Positions 1 through 12,900 of a stretch of DNA of 64,000 bases are shown here, in pieces. This DNA is from Antedon mediterranea (lineage: Eukaryota > Echinodermata > Crinoidea > Comatulida > Antedonidae): the NCBI RefSeq assembly GCF_964355755.1, contig NC_092672.1, forward strand, positions 62,001-126,000. The letters are read 5' to 3'. The translations under genes were made by a program, and so were the position numbers. Within the stretch, counting starts at the first letter, position 1. Every line of letters begins with the position of its first letter. Below the pieces are notes generated by a model. It was not told the DNA's origin. It made no database searches and was given only the letters and a program-made list of their open reading frames with translations.

Positions 1-1208
1 CTATTAAATCTTAACACCTAAATATAAAAATACTATTTTCTTTCAACGACTCCAATACTTAATTGATGTAATTTCAGTGACAACACAAGCAGTCAAATGT
101 CCGACAATAATATTTTAATCCTAATTAGAAACAAAATAGATTTGACATTGAATAAATAGAATACTAGCAACTATTCAAGTGGAGTAGTAAAATGTTGGAT
201 AATGCAACATAATGCGTAACTCATACCATATACTATTAATGTGTGAAATAAAAGAACTATTGAAATTTCAGTGGAAAAAAGAATAAGCTATCTTAATTTT
301 AACACAATTACTTAACCTGATCTGAAGAAGAATCATCGCTGAACTGCTAACAAAAGAATAAGCTATCTTAATTTTAACACAATTACTTAACCTGATCTGA
401 AGAGGAATCATCGCTGCTAACAAGATCATAACAATACTGTTAACTGTTTACATAAACTGAAACACACACAATTAGTTACAAACTTTGTACTATGTTGTTT
501 AAACATAACAGCATTTCTAGGAAGTGAGCTCAAGTATTTCACCAAACGAACAATAAACGTCATATGAAGCAGATAAAATGTGTTTTTTAATATTTTGAGT
601 ATTCATAACTTTTGATTTGGTAGTGAATAATTTAATTAAAATTTCTAAAATGTTTAAAATTTACATTTTGAATTCCAAAAAAAATATAAAGTAAGCACTT
701 AATAAAAGTTGCTCATAGATGGTTTTCTAAAAAGATAGTTTATTATAAAAATTCTGTTTTTGATCACCATATTATGTCCCAACAAATGCTGTTTTTGATC
801 ACCATATGTCCCAACAAAGATATTTGAAAAACATAAGATACCAAGACATCATCAATATACTACTACTTATATTTTTTAATGGCAATAACTAAAACAAAAA
901 ATATTTCTAGAATATTCCAATAAAGAAAGTAAACTTTTGAAAATCGCCTTTTAGTTTTTTCAATTCAATGCTGACTCAATAGGTTCATTTGTTGCACTGA
1001 TCGACTTCAGTTTTGGCTCAATAAGTTGACTATAGGTTCATTTGATGCACTGATAGATTTGTGGCTCAATAAGTATTGTTTTCAGAATACAGTATAAAGA
1101 ATACAAAACGTTTTTTTCATGATTTAGTTGTTTTCAACAATTCACAATGTTTAGTTTCAGGGAAGTTGACTGTATATTCTTGACTGTATTCTTCTTGGTT
1201 TTTTAATA
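1..1208 (-). other. SBNO 3' untranslated region and downstream flank
   Basis: No coding exon is seen here. The SBNO stop codon lies at 1209-1211, so the DNA just below it should be 3' UTR read on the minus strand. A minus-strand AATAAA (plus-strand TTTATT at 739-744) is a plausible polyadenylation signal about 465 bases past the stop. There is a two-copy repeat at 279-423. A short duplication near 748-812 is built on the words TTTTTGATCACCATAT and GTCCCAACAAA. The true transcript end cannot be fixed from sequence. Confidence 0.5.
279..423. repeat. Two-copy direct repeat of about 73 bp
   Basis: Two adjacent copies carry the words AATAAGCTATCTTAATTTTA and GAATCATCGCTG. They are nearly identical, differing by an internal indel around AACTGCTAAC and one base in GAAGAAG/GAAGAGG. 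They lie in the SBNO 3' flank. No coding content was recognised. Confidence 0.75.
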
Positions 1209-4200
1209 TCAAAGTACTGCACTATCTGCACTGTTAAATTGTTTACTATATGTTGTTGCACCAACAGAGAGTTTAGCAATCAGGGCTGGTACACAGTTTT
1301 TTGGTATGAGGCAACCTGTAATAAAAGAATCAAACAAATATAATAATTAGTTTGGTGAGGTTATCATCATACATATCCATAAAGTGCTTGACAACAATTA
1401 GAGGATTTATATATACAATAAAAGGAGTAATGGAGTTATCGCTCTATCTTACCTACAAGTTTGGCTCCATCATCAGTTTTTAATCTTAAGATTTGCATTT
1501 TTGAATGGGGACCTGTTGCAGTTGCTAAAATGTCTTCAACCTTTGACCAAACACTTAAAACGGATCCACTAAGAATATAGTAAGTGCGCCTCCTTAAACC
1601 TACTTCACACGACTGATATACCATGTACCTTTTACAATTACCTCTCCTAATTAAAACAAAAGCATATATATTTGTTGTGAAACAGTAAAAATAAATAGTT
1701 ATATTATATACTATGAGGCTAGCATAGATAACTTTTCAAACAATTTCTAGATTGCTATGGTGGTGACTGGTTAGCATAGATAACTTTTTAGACAATTTCT
1801 AGTTTGCTATGGGGATCCATAGTTCTTGGTGATGACTGGTTAGCATAGATAACTTTTTAGACAATTTCTAGTTTGCTATGGGGATCCATAGTTCTTGGTG
1901 ATGACTGGTTAGCATAGATAACTTTTCAAACAATTTCTAGTTTGCTATGGGGATCCATAGTTCTTGGTGATGACTGGTTAGCATAGATAAATTTTCAAAC
2001 AATTTCTAGTTTGCTATGGGGATCCATAGTTCTTGGTGGTGACTGGTTAGCATAGATAACTTTTTAGACAATTTCTAGTTTGCTATGGGGGATCCATAGT
2101 TCTTGGTGGTGACTGGTTAGCATAGATAACTTTTCAAACAATTTCTAGTTTGCTATGGGGATCCATAGTTCTTGGTGATGACTGGTTAGCATAGATAACT
2201 TTTCAAACAATTTCTAGTTTGCTATGGGGATCCATAGTTCTTGGTGATGACTGGTTAGCATAGATAACTTTTCAAACAATTTCTAGTTTGCTATGGGGAT
2301 CCATAGTTCTTGGTGGTGACTGGTTAGCATAGATAACTTTTCAAACAATTTCTAGTTTGCTATGGGGATCCATAGTTCTTGGTGATGACTGGTTAGCATA
2401 GATAACTTTTCAAACAATTTCTAGTTTGCTATGGGGATCCATAGTTCTTGGTGGTGACTGGTTAGCATAGATAACTTTTCAAACAATTTCTAGTTTGCTA
2501 TGGGGGATCCATAGTTCTTGGTGGTGACTGGTTAGCATAGATAACTTTTTAGACAATTTCTAGTTTGCTATGGGGATCCATAGTTCTTGGTGGTGACTGG
2601 TTAGCATAGATAACTTTTTAGACAATTTCTAGTTTGCTATGGGGATCCATAGTTCTTGGTGATGACTGGTTAGCATAGATAACTTTTTAGACAATTTCTA
2701 GTTTGCTATGGGGATCCATAGTTCTTGGTGGTGACTGGTTAGCATAGATAACTTTTTAGACAATTTCTAGTTTGCTATGGGGATCCATAGTTCTTGGTGA
2801 TGACTGGTTAGCATAGATAACTTTTTAGACAATTTCTAGTTTGCTATGGGGATCCATAGTTCTTGGTGATGACTGGTTAGCATAGATAACTTTTTAGACA
2901 ATTTCTAGTTTGCTATGGGGATCCATAGTTCTTGGTGGTGACTGGTTAGCATAGATAACTTTTTAGACAATTTCTAGTTTGCTATGGGGGATCCATAGTT
3001 CTTGGTGATGACTGGTTAGCATAGATAACTTTTTAGACAATTTCTAGTTTGCTATGGGGATCCATAGTTCTTGGTGGTGACTGGTTAGCATAGATAACTT
3101 TTTAGACAATTTCTAGTTTGCTATGGGGGATCCATAGTTCTTGGTGATGACTGGTTAGCATAGATAACTTTTTAGACAATTTCTAGTTTGCTATGGGGAT
3201 CCATAGTTCTTGGTGGTGACTGGTTAGCATAGATAACTTTTTAGACAATTTCTAGTTTGCTATGGGGATCCATAGTTCTTGGTGATGACTGGTTAGCATA
3301 GATAACTTTTTAGACAATTTCTAGTTTGCTATGGGGGATCCATAGTTCTTGGTGGTGACTGGTTAGCATAGATAACTTTTTAGACAATTTCTAGTTTGCT
3401 ATGGGGGATCCATAGTTCTTGGTGATGACTGGTTAGCATAGATAACTTTTTAGACAATTTCTAGTTTGCTATGGGGATCCATAGTTCTTGGTGGTGACTG
3501 GTTAGCATAGATAACTTTTTAGACAATTTCTAGTTTGCTATGGGGATCCATAGTTCTTGGTGATGACTGGTTAGCATAGATAACTTTTTAGACAATTTCT
3601 AGTTTGCTATGGGGGATCCATAGTTCTTGGTGGTGACTGGTTAGCATAGATAACTTTTTAGACAATTTCTAGTTTGCTATGGGGATCCATAGTTCTTGGT
3701 GATGACTGGTTAGCATAGATAACTTTTTAGACAATTTCTAGTTTGCTATGGGGATCCATAGTTCTTGGTGATGACTGGTTAGCATAGATAACTTTTTAGA
3801 CAATTTCTAGTTTGCTATGGGGATCCATAGTTCTTGGTGATGACTGGTTAGCATAGATAACTTTTCAAACAATTTCTAGTTTGCTATGGGGGATCCATAG
3901 TTCTTGGTGGTGACTGGTTAGCATAGATAACTTTTTAGACAATTTCTAGTTTGCTATGGGGATCCATAGTTCTTGGTGGTGACTGGTTAGCATAGATAAC
4001 TTTTCAAACAATTTCTAGTTTGCTATGGGGGATCCATAGTTCTTGGTGGTGACTGGTTAGCATAGATAACTTTTCAAACAATTTCTAGTTTGCTATGGGG
4101 GATCCATAGTTCTTGGTGATGACTGGTTAGCATAGATAACTTTTTAGACAATTTCTAGTTTGCTATGGGGGATCCATAGTTCTTGGTGGTGACTGGTTAG

Positions 4201-6094
4201 CATAGATAACTTTTTAGACAATTTCTAGTTTGCTATGGGGATCCATAGTTCTTGGTGGTGACTGGTTAGCATAGATAACTTTTCAAACAATTTCTAGTTT
4301 GCTATGGGGGATCCATAGTTCTTGGTGGTGACTGGTTAGCATAGATAACTTTTCAAACAATTTCTAGTTTGCTATGGGGGATCCATAGTTCTTGGTGATG
4401 ACTGGTTAGCATAGATAACTTTTTAGACAATTTCTAGTTTGCTATGGGGGATCCATAGTTCTTGGTGGTGACTGGTTAGCATAGATAACTTTTTAGACAA
4501 TTTCTAGTTTGCTATGGGGGATCCATAGTTCTTGGTGGTGACTGGTTAGCATAGATAACTTTTTAGACAATTTCTAGTTTGCTATGGGGGATCCATAGTT
4601 CTTGGTGGTGACTGGTTAGCATAGATAACTTTTTAGAAAATAATACTTTTCAATTTTCAGTTAAAAACCTTATGCAGTCTTTGTTAAAGGTTTTGAATTG
4701 ACTTTTTACTAACAAAATAAATAAGCATTACTAACCAATAAGCATGACTACATTGGCTTGCTGATGAGTTGTACTGTAATTTCCAATCTTTTTCTGCTGC
4801 CTTTGGTAAAACCTTTTGGTATTTCTTTTTGATTTCTTGCATGGATTCTAGTTTCCCTTGTAAGCCAGTGTTTGGTCGAAATATTTGATACAAATTCTTT
4901 TTGACACCTTTAGCTGCTTTCACAAATATTGCCATCCTTTTACCATTTCGCATCTACACAATAAAAAAACAATATTTTGTATTTGTTAACAATGGAAAGC
5001 ATATAAATGCAGATACATTACACCAGCCTTTAAAAAGAGACATTCTACATACCTGATTAGACAAGAAGAATCCTTCTTCAACTGTACGTAATTCTTGCCA
5101 CATAGTAGAAACGGTTTCAAATGGTAAGCCACGTTCAGAACTAACCTGTAGGATACACAAGAACTTTTTATTTATTATGTCCATGTACTTACAAGTAATA
5201 CAAACACAAAAGAACACAGTTATTATAACCATCACTCACAGTAAAAGAACAACAAATATTTATTAACTTGGCATTACCTTATTCAGTTCAGTTGTGGCTG
5301 TTCCAGTTGAAAAACTGCCTATAAATGTTCTTGCCTCTAATTTCTTTACATTTTCTCCTTCAGATCCAAGATCTATTGTTGATTAGAATTGTGATCATTA
5401 CAATATTACAATTAGAATTTTAAATTGTATATAAAAGTTAATGTACATAATAAAACAGTATCATACCAAGTATACCCATGTCCCAGACACCATCTTTCTT
5501 TGCATTGTTAATTATATGGTTGAGGGTATCCATGAAATACTGGAATAACTTGTTCTGCAGATCTACTTGAATTCCTAGGATACGATTTAAGAACTTGGAT
5601 ATGCTAGTGTAATCTGAAATACAGATATACATGAATCAGGATGTGTTATTTAAGCAAGTATATGTACAATGGTTCAATCTTTATATGTTATATACAAGAT
5701 TATGATTACCTTTGTCAAGTGAAGCATTTTCTAATTGCTCATCTTTAATCAACATCCCAACACCAATTAAAGCTTGTTGAATATCTGTAAGAACAAAACA
5801 ATTGTTTGGCAGTTACATTCAATGAACCGAAAAATGAGATATTAAAACACTAGATTTTGTATTTATTCTGATTTTTTAACATTTTTGGTATTATAAAAAG
5901 TACAAGTTAAGAATAAAAAATATTATTATCTTAAACCTTTAGAAGACCCACATACAGGATGTATGAGTAAAATAAAAGTAGGTAAAGTACTTGCCTTTAA
6001 AGAACGAGCTATTTGCACCGCCAGGAGGTATAACCAAGGGTCTATCCAATCCCACAATGCTCTTCATTGTAGTCTCCAGAGCTGTCCTTCCATA
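1209..6094 (-). other. SBNO1: SBNO C-terminal domain, exons 21-28
   Basis: These exons carry the SBNO-specific C-terminal region: [133 protein letters not shown] and [18 protein letters not shown] before the stop at 1209-1211. Exon 27 (1646-1453) is longer than it first looks: its start supplies [12 protein letters not shown], which restores the conserved W-R-G-N-C run across the array-bearing intron. Confidence 0.92.
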
Positions 6095-6925
6095 CTTTAA
6101 ACATTACAATCACAAAATATCACAATTTAGACAAAATCTAACATGTATTAAATTAAACTACTACTTTCAACTCAGTATTCTGTACTAGTTGCTTCCATTA
6201 CATTTTATAAACATGATTTACTGCAACAATGACACTTTGGAAATTAAGAGTAAAAGTATTTAGTTTTGTTGTATCCAAAAACGAGTAAATAATTAATCAA
6301 GTACAAACAAGTATGCATTCATATATTTTGTAAACAGTCTGTTTTTTTAGACTGTTGTTGTCAGTTTGGCCTGATGTCACCTCGGTGTTATTTGGATTTA
6401 AATGAAATTTATGGGAAAATCTTACCTTATTATCAATATTAAATCGACTTAGATCTCTTGTTTCAACAGCTCTTCTGTCTCCATGTGTTAAGGCACCCTA
6501 AAAACGATATAATTTTGATAACTGATTACTAAGTATTATAGGTACTGATTGCTAAGTACACTACTAGTTAAATGGAACATGTTTCAGACTGTTGAAATCG
6601 TTAGTTATTATAGTTATTAATGAATTATTACTTTCTTTACTCTACTTTGTTCACCCAAATGGCGTTTATCTCACGCTGCATAGCGGCACTATGATTGTTT
6701 ATACTCACTAAACTTTCAAGTCTTTTAGCAACAATTGAAGCAAAGCGATGTTCTCCTGCAAGTTCTGATATAAGGAATAAATACTCAGGTGCAGTGACCT
6801 GATTTGAACGATGCGTCCGACCTGTTCAACAAAGAAGAAACACGTTCATCTAACACTAAGTTCACCTTAATTAAATTCAGTCCAAACAAATGTATACAAA
6901 TTATCATTGAAACAGTCATAACTTA

Positions 6926-6962
<37 letters not shown>

Positions 6963-9900
6963 GAAACGATAAAGATGAGGAAATCTGTGAGAATGAGAAA
7001 AAGTCGCCCCAACCGAGACTCGAACTCGGACCGCCTGCTTGATATGCAGATGTCCTAACCATTAGACCACTGGGGCTTTCATGGTATTGTTCGAACTCGA
7101 TTGGATAACGACTCTTTAACATTCTCGGCGTGGTACGGCGGAACAGCACTAGTCCTCAGTTGTACGCACGCGCAACAATCCCGCCTCGTGAATAAAAATA
7201 CTGAAAGATGAGGGCGTATCAACTGAGGACTAGTGCTGTTCCGCCGTACCACGCCGAGAATGTTAAAGAGTCGTTATCCAATCGAGTTCGAACAATACCA
7301 TGAAAGCCCCAGTGGTCTAATGGTTAGGACATCTGCATATCAAGCAGGCGGTCCGAGTTCGAGTCTCGGTTGGGGCGACTTTTTCTCATTCTCACAGATT
7401 TCCTCATCTTTATCGTTTCAAATTAATTAATTAAATTTCAGTATATCACCGGGCGGTTTAGAATTAATGTTCTTTGCCTCTTGTGTTTATATATATATAT
7501 ATATATATATATAAACACAACAGGCATAGAAATAAATTCCAATTACCACCCGGTGATACACTGAAAATTATTTAATTAATTTTTGAAACGATATATATAT
7601 ATATATATATATCATTATTTACTATGACGTTATCCAAATTCCTTCACTTTCACTGATAAAGGGCTAGTGTTGCCCGAAAGCTCTCCTTATTTTTCTGGAT
7701 GTTTTACTTTATCATTTTGATTTAGCTTTTCGCTTTTTTTTTTTAATTCAACAACAACATTTATTTAGAAACCAGTTCATAAAATAAAAACAGCATAGAT
7801 TAAAAAACAATAACTTAAGATGGTAACATTAAAAAGAACGGTTTCAGGGATCAGAAAAAGAAGTTAAAAAACTTGTCAAAAACCAACCCCTAACACAAAC
7901 AACAAAAGAGCAAACTGCAAGACAAATCATTTTTGTATCTCCATTGAGATCCAGCCTACCAACAGCATTGTCATTTTTTTTAGTAATTTGCCTTTGGATA
8001 TATATCATTATTTATATTCTTATAATTTTTTACAATAATAAATAATAAAGCAATATTTTGTCGTTCACTTTCCTACTTTAATATTACAAATAGTAAAAAA
8101 CCAAGATCGTGGCAATTGTGGACAAAACTGAGTTACAACATATTGAGAATAACCAAATTGTTGAACAGCTCTATCAGCACTCCATGGAAGCTCCAATGTA
8201 ATAACTATGCCATCCACTTTTATATTACAAATACTGATAATTGTGACAAAACTGAGTTACAACATATTGAGAATAACCAAATTGTTGAACAGCTCTATCA
8301 GCACTCCATGGAAGCTCCAATGTAATAACTATGCCATCCACTTTAATATTACAAATACTGATAATTGTGACAAAACTGAGTTACAACATATTGAGAATAA
8401 CCAAATTGTTGAACAGCTCTATCAGCACTCCATGGAAGCTCCAATGTAATAACTATGCCATCCACTTTAATATTACAAATACTGACAATTGTGGACAAAA
8501 ATGAGTTACAACATATTTAGACTAACCAAATTGTTGAACAGCTCTATCAGCACTCCATGGAAGCTCCAATGTAATATGTACTCTTCGTCGTTGATTCTTT
8601 ACCCTTCTGTCTGCTTGAAGTGAGATACCAGAGCTTGCTGCCTCAGAAATTACAGCAACAAACTAAAGAAAAGAGAAAGAAATGTCTGTTTTTATCAAAC
8701 TCTATTAAACATACAAGGACTGCACAACGAAAAACATTACAAAACAAAATTGTCCAAATATTGATGAGAAAAATTAATTACATACCATATTGTTCTTAAT
8801 AAACGCCCCCTTCATTTTTTTTTTCATTATCTAATTAACACACCTTAGTGCCCAATCTATATAAACAGAGGATTCTCACATTTAGAATTGGTTTTCAGCC
8901 CGGAAAGTCACATTTTTTAGCGACTGTGATAACGATGTACGCTAACAGCGTGACAAAACATGTAGGCATACACCGGGCGCGTATGGTAATTCGCGCGTGT
9001 AGGACACTGGACGTTTTTTTTAAATTCGCGACAACATACATTGCTGGTCTTTAAAAACCAGGAAAACAACGGGGATCAGACAATCGCATGTTTATTCACA
9101 CAACACGGAATCGATACAAGGTGTCTGGTTTTATGAATCCCTTTCGTTAGAATTTTTCATCAAGTTGAGGGCGGATTTCAATAAACGCAACGCCTACGAT
9201 AAACACGCTGTTTCTGTTGTGAAGGATAACGAAGAACGCTGCATCGTTGGCCATTTGTCATAAGAGCAATCCAAGATTTTTAATCTTTTTTTTTTAAAGA
9301 TAAAGGCGAAGTAAAAGTATAAATTACAGCTAAACGCAGGCACAGTAGCATAGCAGGGAGTTTGGAGGTACCCTGTGAACTTATTTGTTGCACACCCTAA
9401 AAAACATTGATTGACCGTCTGAAGCAACTTGTTTAGGGTAGCCTAGGCAGGCCTCATATAGGCCTTGGCTCTATTTATGATTTTTACATTTCACCCCTAA
9501 CAAACGCTCCCCTTTTAAAAAAATGCAACGCCCCGAGGGCGTTTATTAGGAACAATACGGTAGTCATATACCTTCAAAACAACAGTATAATATTTTCTCC
9601 ATGTAGATAAGAAATTGTAGAAAACATATTTATTATTAATAATATTAAAATGTACCTTCTTTGCATCCATAAATCGTTTCTTTTCTGTTAAGTTGAGAAT
9701 TTCTAAAGGAATGTCAGACTCACTACGTGCTTCATATTGAACATTCCCATCTTCTTTGCTAACTACACGTCCTTTACGACCTGTCATCTAGAAAACAATC
9801 CAATACCTCTTTTTGAGTAACATTACTTGCCACAAAGTTTTTTAAAAGTATTACAGTAATACAATAAACAATAATATCAAGTTGACAACCATACCTCTGC

Positions 9901-12900
9901 AACATTTTCTGGACCACCAAGACTATCAATAAGCTCATCAAGAGTGTTGGGTGGTAGTTCAGTTGACATCTCTTCAAGTTCATCTAAAAGTTCTTGTTTC
10001 ATTAACTGAGCTTTTTCTATTGCATCCATGCCTGGCAAGAAAGGTGATGACGATGATGTTGAAAGTAGAGGGGCTAATGAAAAAAGAAACAAATTATACA
10101 ATCATTTTAGATACTGTGTAAAAAATAAGGTACCATTATTGTAAACACTATGACACTTAACCATAGAGGTACTATTGTAAACACTATGACACTTACCAAT
10201 AGAGGTACTATTGTAAACACTATGACACTTACCAATAGAGGTACTATTGCAAACACTATGACACTTAACCATAGAGGTACTATTGTAAACACTATGACAC
10301 TTACCAATAGAGGTACTATTATAAACACTATGACACTTACCAATAGAGGTACTATTGTAAACACTATGACACTTACCAATAGAGGTACTATTGTAAACAC
10401 TATGACTTAACCACTTACCAATAGAGGTATTATTGTAAACACTATGACACTTACCAATAGAGGTACTATTGTAAACACTATGACACTTACCAATAGAGGT
10501 ACTATTGTAAACACTATGACACCAATAGAGGTACTATTGTAAACACTATGACACTTACCAATAGAGGTACTATTGTAAACACTATGACACCAATAGAGGT
10601 ACTATTGTAAACACTATGACACTTACCAATAGAGGTACTATTGTAAACACAATGACACTTACCAATAGAGGTACTATTGTAAACACTATGACACTTACCA
10701 ATAGAGGTACTATTGTAAACACTATGACACTTACCAATAGAGGTACTATTGTAAACACTATGACACTTACCAATAGAGGTATTATTGTAAACACTATGAC
10801 ACCAATAGAGGTACTATTGTAAACACTATGACACTTACCAATAGAGGTACTATTGTAAACACTATGACACTTACCAATAGAGGTACTATTGTAAACACTA
10901 TGACACTTACCAATAGAGGTACTATTGTAAACACTATGACACTTACCAATAGAGGTATTATTGTAAACACTATGACACCAATAGAGGTACTATTGTAAAC
11001 ACTATGACACTTACCAATAGAGGTACTATTGTAAACACTATGACACTTACCAATAGAGGTACTATTGTAAACACTATGACACTTACCAATAGAGGTACTA
11101 TTGTAAACACTATGACACTTACCAATAGAGGTACTATTGTAAACACTATGACACCAATAGAGGTACTATTGTAAACACTATGACACTTACCAATAGAGGT
11201 ACTATTGTAAACACTATGACACTTACCAATAGAGGTACTATTGTAAACACTATGACACTTACCAATAGAGGTACTATTGTAATCACTATGACACTTACCA
11301 ATAGAGGTACTATTGTAAACACTATGACACTTACCAATAGAGGTACTATTGTAAACACTATGACACTTAACCATAGAGGTACTATTGTAAACACTATGAC
11401 ACTTACCAATAGAGGTACTATTGTAAACACTATGACTTAACCACTTACCAATAGAGGTATTATTGTAAACACTATGACACTTACCAATAGAGGTACTATT
11501 GTAAACACTATGACACTTACCAATAGAGGTACTATTGTAAACACAATGACACTTACCAATAGAGGTACTATTGTAAACACAATGACACCAATAGAGGTAC
11601 TATTGTAAACACTATGACACTTACCAATAGAGGTACTATTGTAAACACTATGACACTTACCAATAGAGGTACTATTGTAAACACTATGACACTTACCAAT
11701 AGAGGTACTATTGTAAACACTATGACACTTACCAATAGAGGTACTATTGTAAACACTATGACACTTACCAATAGAGGTACTATTGTAAACACTATGACAC
11801 TTACCAATAGAGGTACTATTGTAAACACAATGACACTTACCAATAGAGGTACTATTGTAAACACTATGACACCAATAGAGGTACTATTGTAAACACTATG
11901 ACACTTACCAATAGAGGTACTATTGTAAACACTATGACACTTACCAATAGAGGTACTATTGTAAACACTATGACACCAATAGAGGTACTATTGTAAACAC
12001 TATGACACTTACCAATAGAGGTACTATTGTAAACACTATGACACTTACCAATAGAGGTACTATTGTAAACACTATGACACTTACCAATAGAGGTACTATT
12101 GTAAACACTATGACACTTAACCATAGAGGTACTATTGTAAACACTATGACACTTACCAATAGAGGTACTATTGTAAACACTATGACTTAACCACTTACCA
12201 ATAGAGGTATTATTGTAAACACTATGACACTTACCAATAGAGGTACTATTGTAAACACTATGACACTTACCAATAGAGGTACTATTGTAAACACAATGAC
12301 ACTTACCAATAGAGGTACTATTGTAAACACTATGACACTTACCAATAGAGGTACTATTGTAAACACTATGACACTTACCAATAGAGGTACTATTATAAAC
12401 ACTATGACACTTACCAATAGAGGTACTATTGTAAACACTATGACACTTACCAATAGAGGTACTATTGTAAACACAATGACACTTACCAATAGAGGTACTA
12501 TTGTAAACACTATGACACTTACCAATAGAGGTACTATTGTAAACACTATGACACTTACCAATAGAGGTACTATTGTAAACACAATGACACTTACCAATAG
12601 AGGTACTATTGTAAACACTATGACACTTACCAATAGAGGTACTATTGTAAACACTATGACACTTACCAATAGAGGTACTATTGTAAACACTATGACACCA
12701 ATAGAGGTACTATTGTAAACACAATGACACTTACCAATAGAGGTACTATTGTAAACACTATGACACTTACCAATAGAGGTACTATTGTAAACACTATGAC
12801 ACTTACCAATAGAGGTACTATTGTAAACACTATGACACTTACCAATAGAGGTACTATTGTAAACACTATGACACTTACCAATAGAGGTACTATTGTAAAC

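Larger units (their letters stand above)
6958..7425. repeat. Near-perfect 205-bp inverted repeat, each arm carrying a tRNA-like gene
   Basis: The left arm (about 6958-7162) and right arm (about 7220-7425) are reverse complements around a spacer of about 57 bp. The arms include ACTAGTCCTCAGTTG at the centre and TTTGAAACGAT at the outside, next to AT dinucleotide tracts. Each arm holds one tRNA-like sequence in opposite orientation. The palindrome lies in SBNO intron 18. High arm identity implies a recent origin or gene conversion. Confidence 0.9.
6426..10073 (-). other. SBNO1: SBNO C-terminal helicase-like domain, exons 16-20
   Basis: Exon 16 gives [19 protein letters not shown] and the family signature [18 protein letters not shown]. 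Exon 17 gives [14 protein letters not shown] and LTEKKRFMD. Exon 18 gives [20 protein letters not shown] and [20 protein letters not shown]. Exons 19-20 give the motif VI-like [20 protein letters not shown] and [20 protein letters not shown]. The arginines of motif VI are intact. The intron between exons 18 and 19 holds a palindromic tRNA-bearing insertion, and exon 18 has three partial tandem copies downstream of it. Confidence 0.92.

Noticed and set aside
7233-7430. Two identical 65-77 codon frames in opposite orientation
   Set aside because: They are the same palindrome arms read across the tRNA-like sequence; no protein evidence.
8848-9427. Short frames in SBNO intron 17
   Set aside because: No family match, no splice context and inside a possible mobile element.
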